Of a DNA stretch of 64,000 nt, positions 7,780 to 16,782 are shown one piece after another. This stretch comes from Pseudomonas siliginis. GTDB lineage: Bacteria > Pseudomonadota > Gammaproteobacteria > Pseudomonadales > Pseudomonadaceae. Positions within the stretch are counted from its first letter, which is position 1; each line of letters starts with the position of its first letter. Location of the stretch: positions 186,001-250,000 of the forward strand of contig NZ_JAHSTW010000008.1 in assembly GCF_019145195.1 (NCBI RefSeq), in the 5' to 3' direction. The position numbers and the translations under genes were made by a program. The notes below the pieces were generated by a model that saw only the letters and a program-made list of their open reading frames with translations, ran no database searches and was not told where the DNA came from.

Positions 7780-9294
7780 TCAGTCCTTGTGCTTTTTGGC
7801 CTTCTTGTCGGATTTCTCGAACGCGTCTTCCAGCGCGCGGTTGATGGTGCGCAACACTTTCACCCGTGCCCAGCGTTTATCGTTGGCTTCGACCAGCGTC
7901 CATGGCGCGATCTCGGTGCTGGTGCGATCGACCATGTCGCCGACCGCCCGGCGATAGTCGTCCCACTTTTCCCGGTTGCGCCAGTCGTCCTCGGTAATTT
8001 TGAAGCGCTTGAAGGAAATCTCCTCGCGCTCCTGAAAGCGCTCCATCTGCGTGTCCTTGTCGATCGCCAGCCAGAACTTGACCACGATGACGCCGGCATC
8101 GGCCAGTTGCTCTTCGAAATCGTTGATTTCGCCGTAGGCGCGCAGCCAGTCGGCCGGGGTGCAGAAGCCTTCGATCCGCTCGACCAGCACCCGCCCGTAC
8201 CAAGAGCGGTCGAACACGGTGAATTTGCCCCGCGCCGGAAGGTGTCGCCAGAACCGCCACAGGTACGGTTGTGCGCGCTCTTCTTCGGTCGGTGCGGCAA
8301 TCGGCACGATGCTGTACTGACGCGGATCGAGCGCCGCTGCCACGCGGCGAATCGCCCCGCCCTTGCCCGCCGCGTCGTTACCCTCGAACACCGCCACCAG
8401 CGCATGGCGACGCATGCGTTTGTCGCGCATCAGCCCGGACAGGCGCGCCTGCTCGGTGATCAGTTGTTCTTCATAGTCTTTCTTGTCCAGACGCTGCGTC
8501 AGGTCGAGGCTGTCGAGCAGGTTCAATTGATCGACCGGTGTGCCCAGCGGCGCGGCACTGACTTCGTGTGGATTGACGTCGGCGCGCTTGAGCGCATTCT
8601 GCAGACCGTCGAGGAGAATCTTGCCCACCGCCAGGCTGCGGTAATTGGCATCGACACCTTCGATGACATGCCAGGGCGCGTAATCGCGGCTGGTACGGCG
8701 CAACACCCGCTCGCCATATTTGACGAATTTGTCGTAAGTCTGCGATTGCTGCCAGTCCAGCGGACTGATGCGCCAACTGTGCAACGGGTCGTCGGCCAGC
8801 GATTTGAGCCGCGCTTTCATTTGCTTCTTGGACAGGTGAAACCAGAACTTGAAGATCAGCGCGCCTTCATCGCAGAGCATTTTTTCCAGACGCTCGGCGC
8901 CGGCGATGGCCTGGTCCAGACGCGGATCCTTGAACAACCCATGCACCCGCCCCTGGAGCATCTGGCTGTACCAGTTGCCGAAGAACACGCCCATCCGCCC
9001 CTTGGCCGGCAGCATCCGCCAGTAGCGCCAGGCCGGTGGCCGCGCCAGTTCTTCATCGGTTTGCTGGTCGAAGGTGCGCACTTCGATCAGGCGCGGATCC
9101 ATCCATTCATTGAGCAGCTTGACCGTCTCGCCCTTGCCCGCCCCTTCGATGCCGTTGATCAGGATGATCACCGGAAAGCGTTTCTGCTGCTGCAACTCGA
9201 ACTGCGCTTCCAGCAAGGCTTCACGCAGCGCAGGGACGGCCGCCTCGTAAGTGTCTTTGTCGATGGCGTGACCGATTTCAGCGGATTCAAACAT
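7780..9294 (-). CDS. pap: Polyphosphate:AMP phosphotransferase
   Basis: The 504-residue protein has two tandem PPK2 domains, each with a P-loop: GIEGAGKGE at residues 48-56 and GNDAAGKGG at 305-313. The two-domain arrangement is typical of PAP, which phosphorylates AMP to ADP using polyphosphate. I start at ATG 9294 (MFESAEIGHA), which has GGAAGGAG 7 bases upstream; the frame extends 15 codons further without support. The C-terminus is Lys-rich. It is monocistronic. Confidence 0.93.
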   Translation of the reverse strand: MFESAEIGHAIDKDTYEAAVPALREALLEAQFELQQQKRFPVIILINGIEGAGKGETVKLLNEWMDPRLIEVRTFDQQTDEELARPPAWRYWRMLPAKGRMGVFFGNWYSQMLQGRVHGLFKDPRLDQAIAGAERLEKMLCDEGALIFKFWFHLSKKQMKARLKSLADDPLHSWRISPLDWQQSQTYDKFVKYGERVLRRTSRDYAPWHVIEGVDANYRSLAVGKILLDGLQNALKRADVNPHEVSAAPLGTPVDQLNLLDSLDLTQRLDKKDYEEQLITEQARLSGLMRDKRMRRHALVAVFEGNDAAGKGGAIRRVAAALDPRQYSIVPIAAPTEEERAQPYLWRFWRHLPARGKFTVFDRSWYGRVLVERIEGFCTPADWLRAYGEINDFEEQLADAGVIVVKFWLAIDKDTQMERFQEREEISFKRFKITEDDWRNREKWDDYRRAVGDMVDRTSTEIAPWTLVEANDKRWARVKVLRTINRALEDAFEKSDKKAKKHKD

Positions 9295-9386
9295 GGGACG
9301 GCTCCTTCCAGGGTTCAGCAAGACTAGCGGATTGGGCACGGGCGCAGGGCAGAAATTCCCACGAACTCAGGACGGGATGAGAACTT

Positions 9387-9520
9387 TGTGGTGAGGGGAT
9401 TTATCGTTGACTGGCTGTGCAGTAGTCGTAGATCCGGGAAGTGTGGTTTGGATCGGGAAAACGGGGTGGATGGTTTTGGGACTGCTGCGCAGTCCAGCGG
9501 GGATAAATCCCCTCGCCACA
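9387..9520. repeat. REP-like repeat pair, GAGGGGATTTATCCCC family
   Basis: The left arm (GTGGTGAGGGGATTTATCGTTG) is decayed and the right arm (GGGGATAAATCCCCTCGCCACA) is intact, separated by about 90 bases. It matches the pair at 2338-2470 and occupies most of the gap between pap and mnmC. The remaining bases before mnmC hold a TAGAAT hexamer that could be a -10 element. Confidence 0.8.
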
Positions 9521-9608
9521 GGGTTCTTTTCACTGCGAGTCCTGTGCTGGATCAGGCAGCTCGCGCGCGATCGGCTAGAATGGCCGCCTTGTGTTTGCCG
9601 AGCCTGCC

Positions 9609-11588
9609 ATGAAAGCCGAAATGCCCCACGCCCAACTCGATTGGGACGACCAGGGACGCCCACGTTCGCGGGTGTTTGATGACGTGTATTTTTCCGACCA
9701 GTCGGGGCTGGAGGAAACCCGTTACGTGTTTCTTGAGCAGAACCGTCTGGCCGAGCGCTTTGCTGCGCTGCCGGCGAATGGTCGGCTGGTCATTGGTGAA
9801 ACCGGCTTCGGCACCGGGCTGAATTTTCTCTGCGCCTGGCAGCTGTTCGAACAGCACGCTGTTGCCGGCGCGCGCTTGCATTTTGTCAGCGTCGAGAAGT
9901 ACCCGCTGGCGCCTGCGGATCTGCGCCGGGCCTTGGCACTGTGGCCGGAACTCATGCCGTTGGCGGATCAGTTGCTGAGGCATTACGTGGCGATTCATCA
10001 AGGCTTTCAACGCATCACTCTGGCCAACGGCCGCGTGACGCTGACCTTGCTGATCGGCGATGCACTGGAGCAATTGCCGCAACTCGACGCACAGATCGAC
10101 GCGTGGTTTCTCGATGGCTTCGCCCCGGCGAAAAACCCGGATATGTGGACCGCTGAACTGTTCGTCGAACTGGCGCGGCTGGCTGCGCCGGGCTCGACCA
10201 TCAGCACCTTCACCAGCACCGGCTGGGTCCGCCGTCTGCTCAACACTGCCGGGTTCAAGATGAAGCGCACACCGGGCATCGGCCACAAGTGGGAAATCCT
10301 GCGTGGCGAGTTTCTCGGCTGGCCCGCCGAGGTGGCGGCGCCCCTACCGGCGAAACCCTGGTTCGCCCGCCCTGCTCCGTTGCGCGGTGAGCGCCGGGCG
10401 CTGGTGATCGGCGCCGGTCTGGCCGGCTGCGCGACGGCGTCGAGTCTGGCGGCGCGCGGCTGGCAAGTGAGTCTGCTGGAGCGTCACGCGGCGGTGGCGC
10501 AGGAAGCGTCCGGCAACCCGCAAGGCGTGCTCTATCTCAAGTTGTCCGCCCATGGCACGGCGTTGTCGCAGTTGATCGTCAGCGGCTTCGGTTACACCCG
10601 GCGCCTGCTGGAAAGCTTGCAACGCGGCAGCGACTGGGATGACTGCGGCGTGCTGCAACTGGCGTTCAACGCCAAGGAAGCCCAGCGCCACGCGCAACTG
10701 GCGGCGGCGTTTCCTGAAGATCTCTTGCATTGGCTGGAACAGCCGCAAGCGCAGGATCGCGCCGGTGTCGGCGTGGCCCACGGCGGCTTGTTCTACCCCG
10801 AAGGCGGCTGGGTGCATCCGCCCGCGTTGTGTCAGGCCCAGGCGACCCACACCAACATTGAGTTGCTCAGCCATCACGAAGCTTTGGAACTGCGCAAAGT
10901 CGCAGACCTGTGGCAAGCCTTCGACGGCGAACGTTTGCTCGCCAGTGCGCCGGTGGTGATCCTGGCCGGTGCTGCCGAAATCAAACGTTTTGCCCAGAGT
11001 GCCGAATTGCCACTCAAGCGCATTCGCGGGCAAATCACGCGTCTGCCTGAAACCGCAGAGAGTCATTCGCTGGCCACCGTGGTGTGCGCTGAGGGCTACG
11101 TCGCCCCAGCGCGTCTGGGCGAGCACACCCTGGGCGCGAGTTTCGACTTCAACAATGACGATCTGACGCCCACGACTGCCGAGCACCAAGGCAATCTGGC
11201 GATGCTCGAAGAAATTTCCAGCGACCTGCTGACCCGCCTCAACATCAGCGAGCAGCCACTTGAGAACCTTGAGGGCCGGGCAGCTTTCCGCTGCACCAGC
11301 CCCGATTACCTGCCGATTGTCGGCCCGCTCGCTGATCTGCAAACCTTCAATCAGACCTACGCAGCGTTGAGCAAAGACGCCCGGCAAGTGCCGGACCTCG
11401 CGTGCCCGTGGCTCGATGGTCTGTACGTCAACAGCGGTCACGGTTCTCGCGGGCTGATCACCGCGCCGCTGTCCGGCGAGCTGCTTGCAGCGTGGCTGGA
11501 CAACGAGCCGCTGCCGTTACCACGCAGTGTGGCCGAAGCCTGCCATCCCAATCGTTTCGCCTTACGGCAGTTGATTCGCGGCAAGTGA
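9609..11588 (+). CDS. mnmC: Bifunctional tRNA mnm5s2U biosynthesis protein MnmC
   Basis: The 659-residue length matches MnmC. An N-terminal SAM-dependent methyltransferase domain (MnmD; GETGFGTGLNFLCAW, then the DAWFLDGFAPAKNPDMW segment) is followed by an FAD oxidoreductase domain whose dinucleotide loop GAGLAG is at residues 268-273. The enzyme removes the carboxymethyl group from cmnm5s2U34 and methylates the product in tRNA. The start is uncertain: GTG 9591 is in frame, but a TAGAAT element just upstream makes ATG 9609 more likely. Confidence 0.94.
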   Translation: MKAEMPHAQLDWDDQGRPRSRVFDDVYFSDQSGLEETRYVFLEQNRLAERFAALPANGRLVIGETGFGTGLNFLCAWQLFEQHAVAGARLHFVSVEKYPLAPADLRRALALWPELMPLADQLLRHYVAIHQGFQRITLANGRVTLTLLIGDALEQLPQLDAQIDAWFLDGFAPAKNPDMWTAELFVELARLAAPGSTISTFTSTGWVRRLLNTAGFKMKRTPGIGHKWEILRGEFLGWPAEVAAPLPAKPWFARPAPLRGERRALVIGAGLAGCATASSLAARGWQVSLLERHAAVAQEASGNPQGVLYLKLSAHGTALSQLIVSGFGYTRRLLESLQRGSDWDDCGVLQLAFNAKEAQRHAQLAAAFPEDLLHWLEQPQAQDRAGVGVAHGGLFYPEGGWVHPPALCQAQATHTNIELLSHHEALELRKVADLWQAFDGERLLASAPVVILAGAAEIKRFAQSAELPLKRIRGQITRLPETAESHSLATVVCAEGYVAPARLGEHTLGASFDFNNDDLTPTTAEHQGNLAMLEEISSDLLTRLNISEQPLENLEGRAAFRCTSPDYLPIVGPLADLQTFNQTYAALSKDARQVPDLACPWLDGLYVNSGHGSRGLITAPLSGELLAAWLDNEPLPLPRSVAEACHPNRFALRQLIRGK

Positions 11589-11591
11589 ATT

Positions 11592-14500
11592 TCACGTATC
11601 GGGCATTTCACAGATGCCCAGATCCATCAGCCGTATCGCGTCTTCCGTCAGGCTCTTGAACAGCACGTCTTCAGCCTGGTCCTTTTCAAGCTTGAGTGCC
11701 TGGTTCTGACTCAAATAATCGCCAGAGGGCAGCGTGTCCTTCTTGTCGAACAGTGCGCTCATCTGTGGGTCGTACAGGTCATCGATCAGCGCAAACTTGC
11801 GGACAAATGTGCGTCGCAGATAGTCACGCCAGAACGTGCGCCCCTGCATGTATTCCAGCCATTGCGGGGAGAGTTCGGCGCTCATGACGCGATTTTTTGC
11901 CACCTCAAGATCCGCGGCCGTCACGCCACTCTGGGCACTGAACAGCATATCTTTCGGTTGACCGCGCAGCCCCAGCGCATCGGTGAGACCGATGCGGTAA
12001 GCGAGGTTCATTTCCAGCGCATCGACCTTTGGCGCCCGGAGCGAATGCTCCCGGGCGATTTCTTCCAGCCTGTCCAGCCTGAACAGACTGCGGCCCAGTT
12101 CCAACAGCGCCTTGGCAGTAACCCTTCGGCCGCTTGCGGCGCGGCTCACCCGCTCGACTTCCACTGCGACTTCAAGGCGACTGAAAACCAGCGCCGCGTT
12201 ATCGGTGCAGTGAAGCGGATCGGCCGCGATGTCGAGCAGTTGACGACCCAGCGGCTCGTCAGCTTCCGCCGCCTTCAGTACCGCCCAGACACGTCGCTGC
12301 ATGTCAGCGCTGCCCAGTTTGCCGTCCGCCGTATCGCCCAGTTGCGCCAGCAAAGTGAACAAGCCATCGGCCGTCTGATCGCTACGCAATGCCGCCCAGA
12401 TGCGCGACTGCTCTGCCCACTCTTCGCCACTGACCTTGGTCAACCAGAGCGAGCGCGCCGTTTGCTCGTTCATCCGTGCGATGTCATCGGCGACATAGTC
12501 CATACCGATGCCGAAATTATCGCGATAATTCTCCAGATGCGTTTTGGTCGTTTCGGAAAAGGGATTGAGTCCCAACTTGAGTGCGCCGGTGAAACGGCGT
12601 GATTTCTCGAACAACCACTCAGGCAGTTCTGTGATTTTGTTGGCGCTCAGATCCATCAGTTCAATGTGCGCAGAATGATCAAGGCCTCCTGGCAGTTCGG
12701 TGATGCCGGTATCGTTCAGCGACAAGCGACGCAGTTGCGACATTCGGCTGAAATCCGGGGTGGCGCCCAACGGATTCTTGTCCAGATTCAGGTAGCGCAG
12801 AGTGCTCAACCTGTTCAGCTTCGCCAGGGTCTGCTCGGTGAGCTTGAGCTGATTGTTTGCCAGGCTCAGCCGTTGCAGACGCGGCATGTGCGACAACATT
12901 TCAGGCAGCCGGGTGATCGCGTTGCTGCCCAGTTCCAGCGAATCGAGCTGTTTGAAGGTCTTGAGGAAGTACGCAACATCATCACCCAGCGCCATGTTCC
13001 GCATCGACAATTGCTCGACATGGTCGAAGCTCACCGACGACGGTAACGTCGGCACCTTACCGATGCGCATGCCGTCAAGGTCGAGGGTACAGAGATTCTT
13101 TCCCTCTTCGTTGGTGGCCCAATGAAAGCGTCGAAACGCTTCTTCGATCAGCTCGGCGGCCATTTTCCGACTGTGCCGCGCTTCAGCCAGATCGCCCCCC
13201 ATGGCTCGCAGCGCGGCACCATCTTCACTCCAGACAAACAGCGCGTCACGCAGGGTTTGCAGATCCTGACGCAGGGCTTTGATCCGGGTCGCACGGCTCA
13301 ACGGATCATCACCCAGTTCGTTGAGCAATTGATTGAGCTGCGGCTCGCTCAGACGCGGATAAAGCCTGCGCGCTTTGCGCAGCAGTGTGCGTGAATGAGC
13401 TGGCGCGGGGACCTGATCGCCTTGCACACAGGCCGGCTCGACGGGAAGTGATTCCGTAATGCCGCCGCGCAATGCCCGCGCAGTGACCTCGCGTTCGTCG
13501 AGGGCAACGTTGAGCAGCTTTTTGCGTAACTGTTGCGTACTGACCTGTCCGGTATCGGCAAACCCGAGTGCTGCCCGCTGACGTGGCGGCAATGCCTTGA
13601 GGATGGCCGTGTACAAAGCGTCGGGGCCGGATGCCACCTTGCCCAAGGATTTTTTGTCGCCGCCAAACGCCTCATAGCCCTGCGTGGTTTTCACCAGATA
13701 ACCGGTATTTTCCGAAGTCGCCGACGCATCGCCGATGTCTTCGAGCATCGGTCCGGTCAAGGCCTTGTCGCGCATTTGCAGACGCAGCTGCGTGTTCCAG
13801 CCGCTCAGGCGCGGCAGTAATTTCAGGGCCAGGCTGTCGGTGTCGGCATTGGCCAGCCACGACCAGTGCAACCCGCTCAGCGCCCGGTCAAGCCGCACCT
13901 CGGCAATACCGGCCCGAGCCCGCTGTCCCAACCGCAAGGGCGCGCTCCCGGTCGAGCGCAAGTGCAGGCGCTCGACACTCGAAGCGCGGTCGATCAGCCT
14001 TTGACCATGGCGCGCCGAAATGTCGGCGAAGACCTGGCGTAATTTGCCCAGATCCTGCGCGTCACTCTGGTCATAGCGCTTGTACATCCGCTCGAACGCC
14101 GCGCGGTAATCGGATTTGAGCGCAGCACCCAGTTTTCTTGCCAGCCCAGTGGCTTGCGTGCTTTTCGCGACTTTGCCGCCGAGCAAGGCCTCGACTTCAT
14201 GCTCGTAGAGGCCATTGATGACGGTTTGCAGCAAGCGCCCGAGTGCCAACTGGCCTTGGGTGACCGGCACTCCCAGGGTTTCGTCGAGCGTGCTGTTTGC
14301 TGGATAAGTGGTTTCGACGTCTCCTTCATGACCGATGACCTCAAGGTACCGGTCAGTCGGCCAGCCCGGCAGTTGCGTCAAGGCATGCATCTGTTCTTCC
14401 AGAGGTTGCTCGGAGTGGATCTCGCCGTTTTCCAGTTCCGTAGTCAGCTCACGCAGTTGGCGCTCGATGCGCACGCGCTCGACGGTATCGCGCAGGCGTA

Positions 14501-16418
14501 CCGGCAGGCTCAAATTGTCGTTGAAGGTCTCCAGCAAGGTCTGCTGCGAGGTGTTGCTCAGCCGGCGAAGGATGTCCAGGTCGCTGTCGGCAAATTCGCT
14601 CAACTGCGGATCGATGCGCTTGAGCGTGTAGGCGCTGCTGCCCCATTCTTCGGGCTGTTCAGCGGGGAACCGCCAGCCGCCCTCGACGTGGCGGATCAGT
14701 TGCGGAGCATAGGCTTGTGCGCGTGCGGGGTGGTCCAGGCGCCAGTGCTGGGTGTCGATATCAAAGTTGCCCGCCAACAGGCGGTACTCGAAGCGGGCGA
14801 TGGTCTTGTTGCCAATCTGGTAGAACTCCTTTGAACCGGCACCGATGGTGAATCCGGCCGGCAAAGCATGCTCATACGGGCTCAAATCGGACTTCCACAG
14901 GCGTGGCTTGCCGGCCCGGTCGAGTATCGCGGTGAACTGCGCGAAGAACTCCGGATGCGCGCGCAGCAGTTTTTTGCCCACAGTTCCCAGCACCTTCTGA
15001 CCGCCGGCGAAAACGCCCATCAATGCGATGTTCTCTACCACACTGAGCAGATGTGACAGTGCTTCCTGATGATCACCGCGACGCCAGTCCGCGACGCCGT
15101 CATACACCTCACCGAGCAACTGCCCGACCGCGACGCCCATCATCAATTGGCCCAGGACCGGCACGAACAGCCCCGCCACCGACGCCACGGTCACCCCGCG
15201 CTGAATGAAATCCAACAGGCGTTTCTGTCGGATCTCTTCATCGATATCAGCGGTTGGCACCGCCAGTTTGCGCGCGTCGATCTGCAACTTCCCAACATGG
15301 CTTTGCACCATGAAATCAAAAAGCGCCACATTGATCGGCCATTGTTCGACGACGCCCAGATCGGGTTTCTCAGCCAACGCCTTGAAGAAGTCCGCCTTGT
15401 CATCTTCATCCAGGCTGCCGGCGAAATACCCCTGATATTCCGTGCTCTTGAGTTGTTGCGCGAGGTAGCGCTTGAACGCATTGAAACTCGGGTATTCATA
15501 CACGGCGCGCTCGGGCTCCCCGGGCATATACACCATGCATCCGTCCTCAGGGTGTTGTTCCACGGAGCGTTTGGAAAATATCACTACGCCCCAAACGCAG
15601 CTGTCGAGGATTCTGATGCCCTGCATGATCATCGGGTCTTTGCCGTAGCGCAGGTGCTGCGCCGATGCCACGCCTTCGGCCAGCATCAGATCCTGCAGCA
15701 TGCGCAAACCTGCTGCGGTGATATCGCCCTTGAGCTCTGCAAGATGAGCGTCCAGCTCCAGCAGCGATTGCTTCAATGCGGCGATATCGCGGGTCATGGC
15801 ACTGATCGCCACGACTTTGCCGCAATCTTCACGCAGACCGAACACTTGCTGCAGATGCTCCTGGTATTTCTTGCCCAGATCCAGCTTGCGGCACAACGCT
15901 GCGAACGCTGCCGGCGTCAGGTCTTCCACGCCAGCGGGCACACTTTTGATGCGCACCAGACTGCCGGAGGGGAACCCGTCGGCCTGCTCCTCGTCTGCGC
16001 TGAAGTTCTGCATGGCTGCCTGCAACAGGCTTTGCGTCGCGTGTCTGACCAAGCCGACATCGGCCTGAACCGTCGCCTTCACATCGCAGCCACAATCGAC
16101 GCCGGGCAGGCTGAGCAGATCCTCGCTCACGTCATAGACCGCTGGCCATTTCTCGTTCAGCGCCGCGTTGAGTTCGCTGATGCAGAAGCTGTGCAAGGGT
16201 TTGAGCCGGCTCAGATCCTTGTCGACTTTGACTTGCAGGGTGTGCAGTTCACGAGTGATTTCGTCCAGCTTGTTCAGCGTGGCTGCAGAAGCCGTGAGCA
16301 GATGCGCCGGCAGGCTTTTTTCCAGGCTTTCAGCGGTATCGAGGTCGCCGGTCGCAGCGTATAAGGTGCTCAGGACCGACGCCTGAATCTGTGGATTTGT
16401 CTTGTCTTGGTTAAGCAT
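11592..16418 (-). CDS. Giant LRR toxin/effector with dermonecrotic-toxin-like N-terminus and NEL E3 ubiquitin ligase domain
   Basis: The 1608-residue protein has an AAAGGA site 8 bases before its ATG. Residues 1 to about 1100 are helical and resemble the large Pseudomonas family annotated as dermonecrotic toxin domain (DUF6543), including hydrophobic stretches near 404-438 and 455-470 that could insert in a membrane. Residues about 1130-1270 contain six leucine-rich repeats (L-x-x-L-x-L-x-x-N-x-I-x-x-LP). The C-terminal third, about 1290-1600, fits the NEL domain of IpaH/SspH-type bacterial E3 ubiquitin ligases; the catalytic motif is Cys1404-Thr-Asp1406 in ADPLHCTDNAALVFSR. Such proteins are normally delivered into eukaryotic cells. 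No secretion or chaperone gene is adjacent, and I see no signal peptide. Confidence 0.85.
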   Translation of the reverse strand: MLNQDKTNPQIQASVLSTLYAATGDLDTAESLEKSLPAHLLTASAATLNKLDEITRELHTLQVKVDKDLSRLKPLHSFCISELNAALNEKWPAVYDVSEDLLSLPGVDCGCDVKATVQADVGLVRHATQSLLQAAMQNFSADEEQADGFPSGSLVRIKSVPAGVEDLTPAAFAALCRKLDLGKKYQEHLQQVFGLREDCGKVVAISAMTRDIAALKQSLLELDAHLAELKGDITAAGLRMLQDLMLAEGVASAQHLRYGKDPMIMQGIRILDSCVWGVVIFSKRSVEQHPEDGCMVYMPGEPERAVYEYPSFNAFKRYLAQQLKSTEYQGYFAGSLDEDDKADFFKALAEKPDLGVVEQWPINVALFDFMVQSHVGKLQIDARKLAVPTADIDEEIRQKRLLDFIQRGVTVASVAGLFVPVLGQLMMGVAVGQLLGEVYDGVADWRRGDHQEALSHLLSVVENIALMGVFAGGQKVLGTVGKKLLRAHPEFFAQFTAILDRAGKPRLWKSDLSPYEHALPAGFTIGAGSKEFYQIGNKTIARFEYRLLAGNFDIDTQHWRLDHPARAQAYAPQLIRHVEGGWRFPAEQPEEWGSSAYTLKRIDPQLSEFADSDLDILRRLSNTSQQTLLETFNDNLSLPVRLRDTVERVRIERQLRELTTELENGEIHSEQPLEEQMHALTQLPGWPTDRYLEVIGHEGDVETTYPANSTLDETLGVPVTQGQLALGRLLQTVINGLYEHEVEALLGGKVAKSTQATGLARKLGAALKSDYRAAFERMYKRYDQSDAQDLGKLRQVFADISARHGQRLIDRASSVERLHLRSTGSAPLRLGQRARAGIAEVRLDRALSGLHWSWLANADTDSLALKLLPRLSGWNTQLRLQMRDKALTGPMLEDIGDASATSENTGYLVKTTQGYEAFGGDKKSLGKVASGPDALYTAILKALPPRQRAALGFADTGQVSTQQLRKKLLNVALDEREVTARALRGGITESLPVEPACVQGDQVPAPAHSRTLLRKARRLYPRLSEPQLNQLLNELGDDPLSRATRIKALRQDLQTLRDALFVWSEDGAALRAMGGDLAEARHSRKMAAELIEEAFRRFHWATNEEGKNLCTLDLDGMRIGKVPTLPSSVSFDHVEQLSMRNMALGDDVAYFLKTFKQLDSLELGSNAITRLPEMLSHMPRLQRLSLANNQLKLTEQTLAKLNRLSTLRYLNLDKNPLGATPDFSRMSQLRRLSLNDTGITELPGGLDHSAHIELMDLSANKITELPEWLFEKSRRFTGALKLGLNPFSETTKTHLENYRDNFGIGMDYVADDIARMNEQTARSLWLTKVSGEEWAEQSRIWAALRSDQTADGLFTLLAQLGDTADGKLGSADMQRRVWAVLKAAEADEPLGRQLLDIAADPLHCTDNAALVFSRLEVAVEVERVSRAASGRRVTAKALLELGRSLFRLDRLEEIAREHSLRAPKVDALEMNLAYRIGLTDALGLRGQPKDMLFSAQSGVTAADLEVAKNRVMSAELSPQWLEYMQGRTFWRDYLRRTFVRKFALIDDLYDPQMSALFDKKDTLPSGDYLSQNQALKLEKDQAEDVLFKSLTEDAIRLMDLGICEMPDT

Positions 16419-16782
16419 GGCAATAGTCCTTTATTGCGGTTCGAACACTCGACCCTAGCCCTGCCGGGCAGCCAATAACAGTTCAAATTTCTGCGCAAAA
16501 CCGAAGTAGACCAAACGCTTTTTTGCATGGAAAAAATAGCCCTGCACCACCCCGCACGGAACGTCCACGCGCTTGTACACTTATGCAAAAAAAGCGTAAC
16601 GGTAAGTGGGCAAGTCTCGACCCTCGATCCGCGCTGATAGCGTTACGGCCGGAGCCAGCGTGGCCGCCTTATAACTTATCGATCTAAAACTCCACCTACC
16701 GAGACAGGTCAGTTTCTGAGTACCCGCACTTTTCGCGCGGTACGGCTTGACCTTCCCCAACGGAAAAACCGGTAAGGACTTT
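16419..16782. other. Divergent intergenic region between LRR-NEL gene and NAGGN operon
   Basis: This 364-bp gap must hold promoters for both directions. It contains an A/T-armed inverted repeat (ACGCTTTTTTGCAT at 16515-16528 and ATGCAAAAAAAGCGT at 16583-16597) and a shorter CGTAACG/CGTTACG pair. I see no convincing HrpL box and no ORF. Confidence 0.5.

Noticed and set aside
7789..9327. 512-codon plus-strand frame opposite pap
   Set aside because: Antisense shadow of the two-domain PPK2 gene.
15069..16364. 431-codon plus-strand frame opposite the LRR-NEL gene
   Set aside because: Shadow frame; considered as a possible antisense immunity gene, but composition and lack of a ribosome site argue against it.
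11592..16418. HrpL-box type III promoter for the LRR-NEL gene
   Set aside because: I looked for GGAACC-N16-CCACNNA on the minus strand of 16419-16600 and did not find it.
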